A stretch of DNA of 64,000 bases from Actinomycetes bacterium (GTDB lineage Bacteria > Actinomycetota > Actinomycetes > Streptosporangiales > Streptosporangiaceae), in NCBI GenBank assembly GCA_025964575.1, contig JAOPYO010000335.1, forward strand, positions 1-64,000, written 5' to 3'. This document shows positions 17,572 through 25,904 of the stretch, in pieces (position 1 is the first letter of the stretch; every line of letters begins with the position of its first letter). The position numbers and the translations under genes were made by a program. Under the pieces are notes generated by a model that saw only the letters and a program-made list of their open reading frames with translations, was not told the DNA's origin and did no database searches.

Positions 17572-19095
17572 CTAACCGCGGTGGAAGAGCAGGATGCCGT
17601 CCTGATCGCCGACCAGCCGGTAGCCCTGGCCGGGAAGAGCCTTCAGGGCGGCTCTCTGCTGCGCCTCGGGGGCGGGTGCGACGGACAACTGGGTGCTGTC
17701 GACGATGACCCAGTCGGTGACACGGCGGAACCGGTCGGGAAAGAGGATGACGGCACAGCGGTCCGTCAACTGCGGGGCCAGGTAGTCGCCGGCGGCGACC
17801 GTGGCCCCGTCCGGGATCCGCCGCAGCAGATCATGGGCCGCGGTCACATGCGGTGAGAACCGGTAGAAGTCGGGGCTGGTGAAGCGCCAGAGGGCGAACT
17901 GCGGCAGTACCCCCATCGCGAACACCAAGGATGCGGCGACGGACAACCGGGCATAGCGGCGGACGGCCGGGTGATAACTGCGGCCGAGCGTGCCGAGAGC
18001 GTCGAGGAACGCGACGAAGACGATCGGCATCAAGATCGCGTTGTAGTGGACGAAGCCGACACTCCAGTACAGCGGATTGTTCGAGGCGAGCCTGTACAAC
18101 ACCACGGGGGCGGCGACGATCAGTAGCGGTGAGCGGAGCGCGGCGAAGGCGGTCATACCGAGCAGGCAGAGCAGCAGGATGAACTTGCTCGGATGATCGA
18201 CGAAGCTGCCCGGGAGATTCAGTAACTGCTGGAAGAGGTCCTGATCTCCGCCCTGCTCCACGGAACCCCAGTAGCGGTACTCGCCGGACGGGCTGAAGTG
18301 CGGGATCACCACCAGCAGGATGAGCGCCAGCGCCGCCAGGCCTCCGACGATCAGGGCGATGCCGAGCCGCCACTGCCGACGCAGGAGCAGATAGCCGCCG
18401 ACCGCCGCGACGGTCAAGCCCATGTCCTCCTTGACCAGCAGCAGCGGGATGGTCCACAGCGCGGCGGACTTCCAGCGCTCGTCGGCCAGCGAGGTCATGG
18501 CGTACGCGAGCAGCGGCACGGCCAGCGCGACCTCGTGGAAGTCGAATCCGATCGCGCCCTGGATCCCCCAGGACAGGCCATAGGCGACGGCGACCGCGAT
18601 ACCCGCCCCGGTACCGAGCCGGCGGACCGCCAGCCGGGCGATCGGGATGATGGAGATCGCCATGAGGGCCGCTTGGGCGATCAGCAGCATGCCCGCGTCG
18701 GCCCACAGCCAGTACAGCGGCACGAGCACGATCAGGCCCGGATGGAAGTGATCGCCGAGCAGGTTGAAGCCGGGTCCCTTGAGCGGCACCACCGGCGCGT
18801 GGAAGTCCGCGTAGGCGTGGATCGCCTGATCGAAGATCCCCAGATCGTAGCCAGCGGTGCCGAGCTGCGCATGACGCAGCAGGGAGTAGATGCTGTACAG
18901 CCCAAAGAACGTGAGGGCCGTCAGATAGGGAGGCCAGACGAAACGCCGGTCGGTCTCTCGTGCGGGCAAGGACGAGCTCTTCCGTTCTCTCCAGGGAGGG
19001 TCGAGTGCATTCCCGGGGGTGGCTGGAGCGCGCAAGTATTTCAGACTGTCCCACTCGCGGAGGGCGCCACTACGGGTAGTTACCCATCTATGCAC
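17572..19095 (-). CDS. DUF2079 multi-pass membrane protein
   Basis: About 507 aa with roughly ten hydrophobic helices after a 55-residue charged N-terminus. The motif GTAGYDLGIFDQAIHAY in the first outside loop and GDHFHPGLIVLVPLYW further on are the DUF2079 hallmarks. The family looks like GT-C glycosyltransferases (acidic residues in the first loop), but no activity has been shown that I know of. The start is uncertain: ATG 19095 is the longest choice and lacks a clear ribosome site. It is divergent from the response regulator. Confidence 0.85.
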   Translation of the reverse strand: MHRWVTTRSGALREWDSLKYLRAPATPGNALDPPWRERKSSSLPARETDRRFVWPPYLTALTFFGLYSIYSLLRHAQLGTAGYDLGIFDQAIHAYADFHAPVVPLKGPGFNLLGDHFHPGLIVLVPLYWLWADAGMLLIAQAALMAISIIPIARLAVRRLGTGAGIAVAVAYGLSWGIQGAIGFDFHEVALAVPLLAYAMTSLADERWKSAALWTIPLLLVKEDMGLTVAAVGGYLLLRRQWRLGIALIVGGLAALALILLVVIPHFSPSGEYRYWGSVEQGGDQDLFQQLLNLPGSFVDHPSKFILLLCLLGMTAFAALRSPLLIVAAPVVLYRLASNNPLYWSVGFVHYNAILMPIVFVAFLDALGTLGRSYHPAVRRYARLSVAASLVFAMGVLPQFALWRFTSPDFYRFSPHVTAAHDLLRRIPDGATVAAGDYLAPQLTDRCAVILFPDRFRRVTDWVIVDSTQLSVAPAPEAQQRAALKALPGQGYRLVGDQDGILLFHRG

Positions 19096-19194
19096 CGTTA
19101 CGCCGTGTTCGAGGAAGTACTACGAGTGGCAAACCACAGGTCAAGGGCTTCCTCGTAGCCGGGAAACGTTCATCATTGGTCCTAACATCAAGGC

Positions 19195-19866
19195 ATGACC
19201 TCAGTACTGCTCGCCGAGGACGACATGTCCATCTCCGAGCCCCTCGCTCGCGCACTGCGACGGGAGGGGTACAACGTCGAAGTCAGCCCCGATGGGCCGC
19301 AGGCTCTGGAGCGGGCGCTCGGGGGCGGTGTGGATCTCATCGTTCTCGACCTCGGGCTACCAGAGCTTGACGGGCTCGAGGTGGCACGCCGGGTCCGTTC
19401 CGAAGGACACGGAGTTCCCATCCTGATCCTGACCGCCCGCGCCGACGAGGTCGACACCGTCGTCGGCCTCGACGCGGGTGCCGACGACTATGTCACCAAG
19501 CCGTTCCGGCTTGCCGAACTGCTTGCCCGGGTGCGGGCGCTCCTGCGCCGGGGCAGCACCGAGACCCCGATCGTGCAGGGCGTCCGCATCGATGCGGAAT
19601 CACGCCGTGCCTGGATGGGGGAACAGGAGCTGCAACTGACCACCAAGGAATTCGATCTGCTCCGGGTGCTCGTCCGGGACGCCGGAAAGGTCGTCACCCG
19701 AGAACAGATCATGCGGGAGGTATGGGATACCAACTGGTGGGGTTCCACAAAGACCCTCGACATGCACATATCGTGGTTGCGGCGCAAGCTAGGGGACGAT
19801 GCCGGCAGCCCTCGCTACATCACGACCGTGCGGGGAGTCGGATTCCGCTTCGAGCGCGGCGACTAG
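19195..19866 (+). CDS. OmpR-family response regulator
   Basis: 223 aa. Receiver domain (1-115) with Asp52 in IVLDLGLPE as the phosphorylation site, the acidic pair Asp9-Asp10 and Lys in DYVTKPFR. The winged-helix DNA-binding domain covers about 130-223 (LTTKEFDLLRVLVR, VHISW-type helix DMHISWLRRKLGD, VRGVGFRF). It precedes a histidine kinase by 143 bases, with a strong hairpin between them. The pair sits beside GtrA, LCP and sugar-nucleotide genes, which hints at envelope control, but no target site is evident. Confidence 0.96.
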   Translation: MTSVLLAEDDMSISEPLARALRREGYNVEVSPDGPQALERALGGGVDLIVLDLGLPELDGLEVARRVRSEGHGVPILILTARADEVDTVVGLDAGADDYVTKPFRLAELLARVRALLRRGSTETPIVQGVRIDAESRRAWMGEQELQLTTKEFDLLRVLVRDAGKVVTREQIMREVWDTNWWGSTKTLDMHISWLRRKLGDDAGSPRYITTVRGVGFRFERGD

Positions 19867-19908
19867 CCGTTCGTCGTGGTCGGCTCCGGGTCTCTGTGCG
19901 CCGTGTGC

Positions 19909-19951
19909 GCGCGGGCGTTCACTCTCCATCCCGAGGGTGAAACGCCCGCGC
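19909..19951 (+). terminator. Strong hairpin between response regulator and kinase
   Basis: GCGCGGGCGTTCAC pairs with GTGAAACGCCCGCGC: 14 pairs with one bulge, enclosing a 14-base loop. There is no U-run, which is usual for actinomycete terminators. It lies 43 bases after the regulator stop and 59 before the kinase start, so it may lower kinase expression or act as an attenuator. A second small hairpin (CCGCGT-agtg-ACGCGG) follows before the kinase ribosome site. Confidence 0.6.
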
Positions 19952-20009
19952 GGTTACCTATCTCCGCGTAGTGACGCGGCCTCCCCGACAGACAACCTAA
20001 GGAGCTCCG

Positions 20010-21287
20010 ATGAGGCGCCGGCTGCTTCTGTCGACGCTCGCGGTCGCGGTCGTTGCGATCCTGCTGCTCGGCATCCCCCTCGCCTACGCGACCAACCGGC
20101 TCATCCACGAGGAGGCCCAGCAGTCCCTGGAACGGGAGGCCGCGGCGGTCCTCGCCGGGGTGCAGTTCCGGCTGGAATCCAAGCAGCCGATCACCAAAGA
20201 CCTGATCGCACAAGAATTCCCCGGCCGGTACATCGTGGTCCGCCTACCGGACGACACGTTGATCACCGCGGGTACCGCACCGCCCAAGGGCACTCCCGTC
20301 ATCTCCGACCGCCGATCAACGGCGGGCATCCAGGTCGAGGTCTCCGAAGAGGCCTCGCAGGTAGAGGACGACGCCCTCCGGTCGATGCTGCTCATCGGCA
20401 GTCTCGTTCTGCTCGGCGTCGCGGTGACGGTCGGGCTGGCGATGGTGCAGGCCCGCAGGCTGACCCTGCCGCTGATCGACCTCGCCGAGACCGCGGATCG
20501 GCTGGGCACCGGGAACGCCCGTCCCCGCCGACGGCGCTACGGCATTCCCGAAGTGGACCGGGTGGCGGAGGTGCTGGACCGCAGTGCGGTCCGGATCGCC
20601 GATCTGCTCGCGGCCAGCCGGGAATTCGCCTCCGACGCCAGCCACCAGCTCCGTACGCCGCTGACCGCGCTCACCATGCGGCTGGACGAGATGGTCGAGG
20701 CGGCGGACTATCCGGATGTCGTCCGGGAGGAGGGCTCCGCGGCGCTCGCCCAGGTCGAACGGCTGGTCGCGGTCGTGGAGCAGCTGCTGGCCCGGGCCCG
20801 GCATGACCGTACGGGGGCGGCCGTCCCCGCCGGGATCGACGAGATCGTCGCTCAGCAGGTCGAGGAGTGGCAGCCGATCTTCAGCCGAGACGGCCGTGAG
20901 GTCCGCCTCACCGGCGAGCGCGAGCTCGTCGCGGTCATCACACCGGCCGGGCTCTCCCAGATCATCGCCACGCTGCTGGACAACTCACTGGTGCACGGCG
21001 CGGGGACCGTGACCCTGCACACCAAGGTCACCAATGCCTCGGTCGTGATCGAGGTCGGCGATGAGGGGCCGGGCGTGCCCCCCGAGATCGAGCGCCGCGT
21101 GTTCGAACGCACCGTCACCGGTGGCAAGGGCACAGGTCTCGGGCTCTATCTGGCCCGGTCGCTGGTCTCGGTCGACGGAGGCCGGCTGGAACTCGTACGA
21201 TCGCGGCCCGCATGCTTTGCCATCTTTTTGCGTAAGGCGACCGAGGCCCGCCTCGCCAACGAACGAGTGGTCAGCGGACCTGTCTGA
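20010..21287 (+). CDS. Sensor histidine kinase
   Basis: 425 aa. A transmembrane helix (5-25), an extracytoplasmic sensor of about 95 residues, a second helix (124-146) and a HAMP-like linker lead into the HisKA region, with His212 in SHQLRTPLTA. The ATPase domain has the N-box LLDNSLVHG, GDEGPGVPPEI and GKGTGLGLYLARSLV. ATG 20010 has AAGGAGC four bases upstream. It partners with the OmpR-type regulator just before it. The sensor region matches no domain I recognise. Confidence 0.95.
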   Translation: MRRRLLLSTLAVAVVAILLLGIPLAYATNRLIHEEAQQSLEREAAAVLAGVQFRLESKQPITKDLIAQEFPGRYIVVRLPDDTLITAGTAPPKGTPVISDRRSTAGIQVEVSEEASQVEDDALRSMLLIGSLVLLGVAVTVGLAMVQARRLTLPLIDLAETADRLGTGNARPRRRRYGIPEVDRVAEVLDRSAVRIADLLAASREFASDASHQLRTPLTALTMRLDEMVEAADYPDVVREEGSAALAQVERLVAVVEQLLARARHDRTGAAVPAGIDEIVAQQVEEWQPIFSRDGREVRLTGERELVAVITPAGLSQIIATLLDNSLVHGAGTVTLHTKVTNASVVIEVGDEGPGVPPEIERRVFERTVTGGKGTGLGLYLARSLVSVDGGRLELVRSRPACFAIFLRKATEARLANERVVSGPV

Positions 21288-21293
21288 GGGTGC

Positions 21294-21902
21294 TCAGCGG
21301 GACTGGGTGACGCGGCGGAACTCGGCGTGGTCGTCGGTCACCGGTCGTGGGCCGACCACGTGGGAGTTGGCCCGATGGGGGGTGGAGGGCCGTGTGGACC
21401 GGCCGTCGCCGACAGGCGAGGGAACTTCGGCCCCGGCGGGCATGCCGGTGTGCGGGTCGACCACGGGCACCGTCGTGGGCAGGAACACCCACTTCTTGTA
21501 CGACCAGAACCGGAAGAGCGTGGCCACCCCCGTGCCGACGATCAAGGCGGCGTTGGAGGGGATGACGCCTTCGAGGTCCAGCACGTACGTGGTGAAACCG
21601 ACGAACAGCGAGCTGATCACCAGGCCGATGCCGTTGAGGACGAAGAAGAGCAGGTACTCACGGCCCAAGCCGGTGCGATCCCGGTGCCGGAACGTCCAGT
21701 AGCGGTTCGCGAAGTAGGCGAACGTGGTGGCCACCACGGTGGCGATCACGTTGGAGGAGATGGGGCCCACACCGGCGCTCTGGTGCAGGGCGTTGAAGAT
21801 CCCGAAAGTGATGACGAAGGCGATCGCGCCGACACTGCCGAATTTCGCGAGCTCGCGCTTGAGATGCGCGAACCTCCGGTTGAGACCAGCGATGAAGCTC
21901 AC
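21294..21902 (-). CDS. GtrA-family membrane protein
   Basis: 202 aa. Four hydrophobic helices occupy about residues 20-130, with FANRYWTFRH after the second, the conserved GtrA feature. A 65-residue hydrophilic tail follows. GtrA proteins are thought to help move or present polyprenyl-phosphate-linked sugars for glycosylation of surface polymers. The tail end converges with the histidine kinase gene with only six bases between the stops. Other glycan genes lie within the window. Confidence 0.9.
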   Translation of the reverse strand: MSFIAGLNRRFAHLKRELAKFGSVGAIAFVITFGIFNALHQSAGVGPISSNVIATVVATTFAYFANRYWTFRHRDRTGLGREYLLFFVLNGIGLVISSLFVGFTTYVLDLEGVIPSNAALIVGTGVATLFRFWSYKKWVFLPTTVPVVDPHTGMPAGAEVPSPVGDGRSTRPSTPHRANSHVVGPRPVTDDHAEFRRVTQSR

Positions 21903-22242
21903 GAAGAAAGACCTTCCCTCTGGACATCAGCAGGCTGAAGCACCACGGGGATGGGAGTCCCGTGCGGCCCAGCGGTTTTCGTATGGAATACCGGCTCGCC
22001 GCCGATCGCGGCGGCCTTCGCCGCGATCATTGTGGCATCGCCACCCCAACGTATGACCGCCATCGCAGAATTCCCTGATCATTCCCGAGGCGGGCAATGG
22101 CGCACCCACGCGCCTCTGACACGGAGGTCATGTTTAGTCAGACGCACGGAGAGCGCTACTCGTTCACAACCCCAGTCATTTCGGACATACCCCCGAAGAC
22201 CTGCTGGCATACCTCCACCGAGCTCCGGCTACTCTTTCGAGC
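21903..22242. other. Divergent promoter region between gtrA-like gene and purK
   Basis: A 340-base gap with no credible gene. It must hold the promoters for both flanking genes. The only clear structure is a perfect 10-bp-arm hairpin at 22004-22028. No purine-regulator operator was recognised. Confidence 0.5.
22004..22028. repeat. Perfect 10-bp inverted repeat in a divergent gap
   Basis: GATCGCGGCG-gcctt-CGCCGCGATC. The arms pair perfectly around a 5-base loop. It is too GC-rich and symmetric to ignore, but with divergent genes on both sides it is not an obvious terminator. It could isolate the two promoters, bind a regulator, or mark the 5' leader of the leftward gtrA-like transcript. Confidence 0.55.
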
Positions 22243-23406
22243 GTGAGAGATCCAGGTCAGATGCCGATTGTCGGGATGGTGGGCGGGGGTCAGCTCGCCC
22301 GAATGACGCAGCAGGCCGCGATCGGGCTCGGCGTGACGCTGCGAGTGCTCAGCGAATCCGCCGATGACTCCGCGGCCCGAGCCTGCGCGGACGTACGGAT
22401 CGGCGACCCCGACACGCTCGATGATCTGCAGTCGTTCGCCAAGGGCGTCGATGTGGTGACCTTCGACCACGAGCAGGTGCCCGGCCCCGTCATCAAGGCG
22501 TTGGAGGCCGCCGGGGTCACCTGCCGGCCGGGGTCCGCCGCACTGCTGCACGCCCAGGACAAGCGGGTGATGCGCGAGCGGCTCTCGGCGTTGGGCGCGC
22601 CCTGCCCCAGGTTCGCCGTGATCTCCTCGGCGGCCGAGGTCGAGGCTTTCGCCGGACAGACGGGCTGGCCGGTCGTGCTCAAGGCCACCCGGGGCGGTTA
22701 CGACGGCAAGGGCGTGTGGGTCTGTGGCTCGCCGGACGAGGCCGCGACCGTGGTGGCCCGTGCCGCCGCGGAAGGCGTCGGGCTGCTGGCCGAGGAGCAT
22801 GTCGCGTTCCGCCGGGAGCTGGCCGCGCTGGTGGCCAGGTCCCCGTACGGTCAGGGCGCCGCATACCCGATCGTCGAGACCGTCCAGCGCGACGGGATCT
22901 GCCATGAGGTGATCGCCCCCGCCCCCGGGCTGGACGACGAGCTCGCCGTGCAGGCCCAGCGCCTTGCCCTGGACATCGCCGATCAGCTGGGCGTCGTGGG
23001 CCTGCTGGCCGTCGAACTCTTCGAAACGTCGGCCGGGGGGATCTTGGTCAACGAGCTGGCGATGCGCCCGCACAACTCTGGTCACTGGACCATCGAGGGC
23101 GCCCGTACCTCCCAGTTCGAGCAGCACCTGCGTGCCGTGCTCGACCTGCCGCTGGGCACCACCACACCCACCGCGCCGTACGTCGTGATGGCCAACGTCC
23201 TCGGTGGCACCGACCCCGACGTCTACTCCCGCTACATCCACGTGATGGCCCATGATCCGGCGATCAAGGTTCACTTCTACGGCAAGGGCGTACGCCCGGG
23301 CCGCAAGATCGGCCATGTCACCGCCCTCGGCGACGACCTCGACGAGGTGCGCGAACGCGCCCGCCACGCCGCCGACTACCTACGCTGGGGCCCTTCCCCC
23401 TCGTGA
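22243..23406 (+). CDS. purK: 5-(carboxyamino)imidazole ribonucleotide synthase (PurK)
   Basis: 387 aa, an ATP-grasp enzyme that makes N5-CAIR from AIR, bicarbonate and ATP in purine synthesis. Typical motifs: GGGQLARM near the N-terminus, a [18 protein letters not shown]-binding stretch and [18 protein letters not shown] near the substrate site. The start is GTG 22243 or ATG 22261. purE follows 38 bases after the stop, and the two form an operon closed by a terminator. Confidence 0.97.
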   Translation: MRDPGQMPIVGMVGGGQLARMTQQAAIGLGVTLRVLSESADDSAARACADVRIGDPDTLDDLQSFAKGVDVVTFDHEQVPGPVIKALEAAGVTCRPGSAALLHAQDKRVMRERLSALGAPCPRFAVISSAAEVEAFAGQTGWPVVLKATRGGYDGKGVWVCGSPDEAATVVARAAAEGVGLLAEEHVAFRRELAALVARSPYGQGAAYPIVETVQRDGICHEVIAPAPGLDDELAVQAQRLALDIADQLGVVGLLAVELFETSAGGILVNELAMRPHNSGHWTIEGARTSQFEQHLRAVLDLPLGTTTPTAPYVVMANVLGGTDPDVYSRYIHVMAHDPAIKVHFYGKGVRPGRKIGHVTALGDDLDEVRERARHAADYLRWGPSPS

Positions 23407-23444
23407 TGGGGCGGAGAGTCGGTCGTGAAAGAGGGGGATTGGGC

Positions 23445-23945
23445 ATGACAACGCCGCTGGTCGGTGTGGTGATGGGGAGCGACTCGGACTGGCCGGTCAT
23501 GCAGGCCGCGGCCGAGGCGCTCGAGGAGTTCGGCGTGCCCTTCGAGGCCGATGTCGTCTCCGCACACCGGATGCCGCACGACATGATCGCGTACGGCTCG
23601 GAGGCCGCCACCCGAGGGCTCCGCGTGATCATCGCGGGCGCGGGTGGTGCGGCGCATCTCCCGGGCATGCTCGCCTCGGTGACCCCGCTACCGGTGATCG
23701 GGGTGCCGGTGCCGCTGAAGTACCTCGACGGCATGGACTCGCTGCTGTCCATCGTGCAGATGCCCGCCGGGGTCCCGGTGGCGACGGTCGCCGTGGGCGC
23801 CGCCCGCAACGCGGGCCTGCTGGCGGTACGGATCCTGGCGACGGCCGACCAAGCCCTCCAGGCCAAGATGACGGCCTTCCAGCAGGACCTCTACGAGCAG
23901 GCCAAGGCCAAGGGCGCACGTCTCCGCGGCCTCACCTCGCCCTGA
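23445..23945 (+). CDS. purE: N5-carboxyaminoimidazole ribonucleotide mutase (PurE)
   Basis: 166 aa from ATG 23445, which follows GAGGGGGA. It converts N5-CAIR to CAIR. The class I PurE motifs are complete: [19 protein letters not shown] with the catalytic His, and [11 protein letters not shown]. It is in the same operon as purK, directly downstream. An upstream in-frame ATG at 23403 overlaps purK but has no ribosome site. Confidence 0.97.
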   Translation: MTTPLVGVVMGSDSDWPVMQAAAEALEEFGVPFEADVVSAHRMPHDMIAYGSEAATRGLRVIIAGAGGAAHLPGMLASVTPLPVIGVPVPLKYLDGMDSLLSIVQMPAGVPVATVAVGAARNAGLLAVRILATADQALQAKMTAFQQDLYEQAKAKGARLRGLTSP

Positions 23946-23981
23946 GGTACCCGCTCTGCGGCCTCAGCTCGTCCTGGGGTG

Positions 23982-24009
23982 GGGTTGTCCGTCTCGGCGG
24001 ACTCAACCC
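23982..24009. terminator. Terminator hairpin after purKE
   Basis: GGGTTGTCCG pairs with CGGACTCAACCC (10 pairs with a 2-base bulge) around TCTCGG. It lies 37 bases past the purE stop and 43 before the convergent CoA-binding gene stop, so it can serve both. Confidence 0.65.
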
Positions 24010-24051
24010 TCAGTGCGCCCCTTTTGCGGCTCACATGACCGCCTGACGGAG

Positions 24052-24465
24052 TCAGCGGCGGAGGGCCCATTCGATGGCGGGGCAGCGGTCCATGACGACG
24101 TCCAGCCCGGCTTCGAGGGCCCGCCGGGCCGCGGCCTCGTCAATGACGTCCAACGGTAGCCAGACGGCCTTGGCACCCGCCGCGATCGCCTGGTCGACGA
24201 CCTCGCCGGCATGCTTGGCCTGCCGGTAGACACCGACGACGTCGACCGGGTGGGGCACGTCGGCCAGCGACGCATAGCCCTGCTCGCCCAGTACGGTCCG
24301 CGCGGCCGGATGGATCGGCACGATCCGTTTGCCGCGCGTCTGCAACAGTTGGGCCTGGTCGTACGCCGTTCGGTCTGGATTGTCACTAAGGCCGACGAAG
24401 GCCCAGGTCTTCGACTCTGACAGCAGTCGCTTGATCACACTCTGGTCCGCAAAGCCATCACCCAT
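24052..24465 (-). CDS. CoA-binding domain protein (YccU/CoA_binding_2)
   Basis: 137 aa, a single Rossmann-type CoA_binding_2 domain. The motif WAFVGLSDNPDRTAYDQA forms the nucleotide loop, followed by GKRIVPIHPAA and the C-terminal ALEAGLDVVMDRCPAIEW. Family members bind CoA in crystal structures; their cellular role is unknown. I use ATG 24465 since the upstream extension overlaps the UDP-glucose dehydrogenase gene and has no protein character. It is 50 bases downstream of that gene on the same strand. Confidence 0.85.
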   Translation of the reverse strand: MGDGFADQSVIKRLLSESKTWAFVGLSDNPDRTAYDQAQLLQTRGKRIVPIHPAARTVLGEQGYASLADVPHPVDVVGVYRQAKHAGEVVDQAIAAGAKAVWLPLDVIDEAAARRALEAGLDVVMDRCPAIEWALRR

Positions 24466-24487
24466 GCGGGGTACAACACCATGACCG

Positions 24488-24507
24488 CCCAGAGATTCCC
24501 AGAGATT
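24488..24507. repeat. Two tandem copies of a 10-bp unit
   Basis: CCCAGAGATT occurs twice back to back, and a third partial copy (CCC) follows. It lies in the 50-base gap between the UDP-glucose dehydrogenase stop and the CoA-binding start. It is probably a replication slip. Confidence 0.8.
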
Positions 24508-24515
24508 CCCGGGAG

Positions 24516-25835
24516 TCAGGGGCGGCCCAGGGCGCGGTAGTTCCAGCCGGCGGTGCGCCAGACCTCGGGGTCGAGCGCGTTGCGGCCGTCCACGATGTTC
24601 TTCTCCGTCACCACGGCGCCGAGCGTGTCGGGATCCATGTCGCGGAACTCGGCCCACTCGGTGAGCAGCAGGATGACGTGGGCGTCGCGGACCGCGTCGA
24701 GGGTGGACTCGCCGAAGTTGAGGTCGGGCTGGGCCCGGCGGGCGTTGTTCAGCGCCTGCGGGTCGTACACCGTGACGTCCCCGCCCTGAGCGCGGATGGA
24801 GGCGGCGACGTCTAGCGCGGGCGAGTCCCGTACGTCGTCGGAGTTGGGCTTGAACGCCGCGCCGAGCACCCCGACCGTACGGCCGATGAAGGATCCCCCC
24901 ATGAGCTCGCGGGCGAGGTCCACCATCCGGAGCCGACGGCGGATGTTGATCGCGTCGACCTCGCGCAGGAACGACAGGGCCTGGTCGACGCCGAGCTCAC
25001 CGGCGCGGGCCATGAAGGCGCGGATGTCCTTGGGCAGGCAACCGCCGCCGAAACCCAGCCCCGGGCCGAGGTACTTGCCGCCGATCCGGTCGTCGTAGGA
25101 AAGGGCCTCGGAGAGCTTCGTCACATCGGCGTGGGCGGCTTCGCAGACCTCGGCCATGGCGTTGATGAACGAGATCTTGGTGGCGAGGAAGGCGTTCGCG
25201 GCGACCTTGACCAGCTCGGAAGTGGGGTAGTCGGCGACGATGAACGGCGTGCCACTTGTGATCATGGAGGCGTAGACCTCGCGGAGCGTCTTCTCCGCCC
25301 GCTCGGACAGGACTCCGGCGACGATCCGGTCCGGGTGCAACGTGTCCTGGACCGCGAAGCCCTCGCGCAGGAACTCCGGGTTCCAGGCCAGCTCGGCTTC
25401 TTCGCCGACGGGGGCCAGCTGGGCCAGCCGCTTGGCCAGCCGGGCCGCGGTGCCCACCGGCACGGTGGACTTGCCGACCACCAGGCAAGGGCGCTCCAGC
25501 CGATGGGCGAGAGCGCTGAGCGACTCGTCCACATAGGTCAGATCCGCGGCGTACTCGTCCGCCTTCTGCGGGGTGCCGACACAGATGAAGTGCACGTCCC
25601 CGAATTCGGCGACTTCGTCATAGGAGGTGGTGAAGCGCAGCCGCCCGTTCTTCAGGTTGCGCTGTAGCACGGCTTCCAGCCCTGGCTCGAAGACCGGCAG
25701 ATCGCCGGCGGCCAGCCGGTCGATCTTGTCCTTGTCGACATCGAGGCCGAGGACTTCGAAACCTAGATCCGCCATGCACGCCGCATGGGTGGCACCGAGA
25801 TAACCGGTGCCGATCACCGTCAACCGCAGGCTCAA
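24516..25835 (-). CDS. UDP-glucose 6-dehydrogenase
   Basis: 439 aa. NAD-binding motif VIGTGYLGATHAACMA at the start, the family Glu/Lys motifs (VVGKSTVPVGT, WNPEFLREG), and catalytic Cys in GFGGGCLPKDIRAF. It oxidises UDP-glucose twice to UDP-glucuronate, a donor for surface glycans. The start is TTG 25835, preceded by a strong GAGGAGAGG site. It lies divergent from the acyl-CoA dehydrogenase gene. A second nucleotide-sugar dehydrogenase (47106-48380) with a different substrate type lies in the glycan region. Confidence 0.95.
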   Translation of the reverse strand: MSLRLTVIGTGYLGATHAACMADLGFEVLGLDVDKDKIDRLAAGDLPVFEPGLEAVLQRNLKNGRLRFTTSYDEVAEFGDVHFICVGTPQKADEYAADLTYVDESLSALAHRLERPCLVVGKSTVPVGTAARLAKRLAQLAPVGEEAELAWNPEFLREGFAVQDTLHPDRIVAGVLSERAEKTLREVYASMITSGTPFIVADYPTSELVKVAANAFLATKISFINAMAEVCEAAHADVTKLSEALSYDDRIGGKYLGPGLGFGGGCLPKDIRAFMARAGELGVDQALSFLREVDAINIRRRLRMVDLARELMGGSFIGRTVGVLGAAFKPNSDDVRDSPALDVAASIRAQGGDVTVYDPQALNNARRAQPDLNFGESTLDAVRDAHVILLLTEWAEFRDMDPDTLGAVVTEKNIVDGRNALDPEVWRTAGWNYRALGRP

Positions 25836-25904
25836 GGCCTCTCCTCTCTAGGCGGTGCCCCCTTGCACCAATTGCGCAGTCTACTGGCGGGTAGCATCTG
25901 CGAC

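Noticed and set aside
22156-23367. 403-codon open frame opposite purK
   Set aside because: A shadow of PurK with no independent motif or ribosome site.
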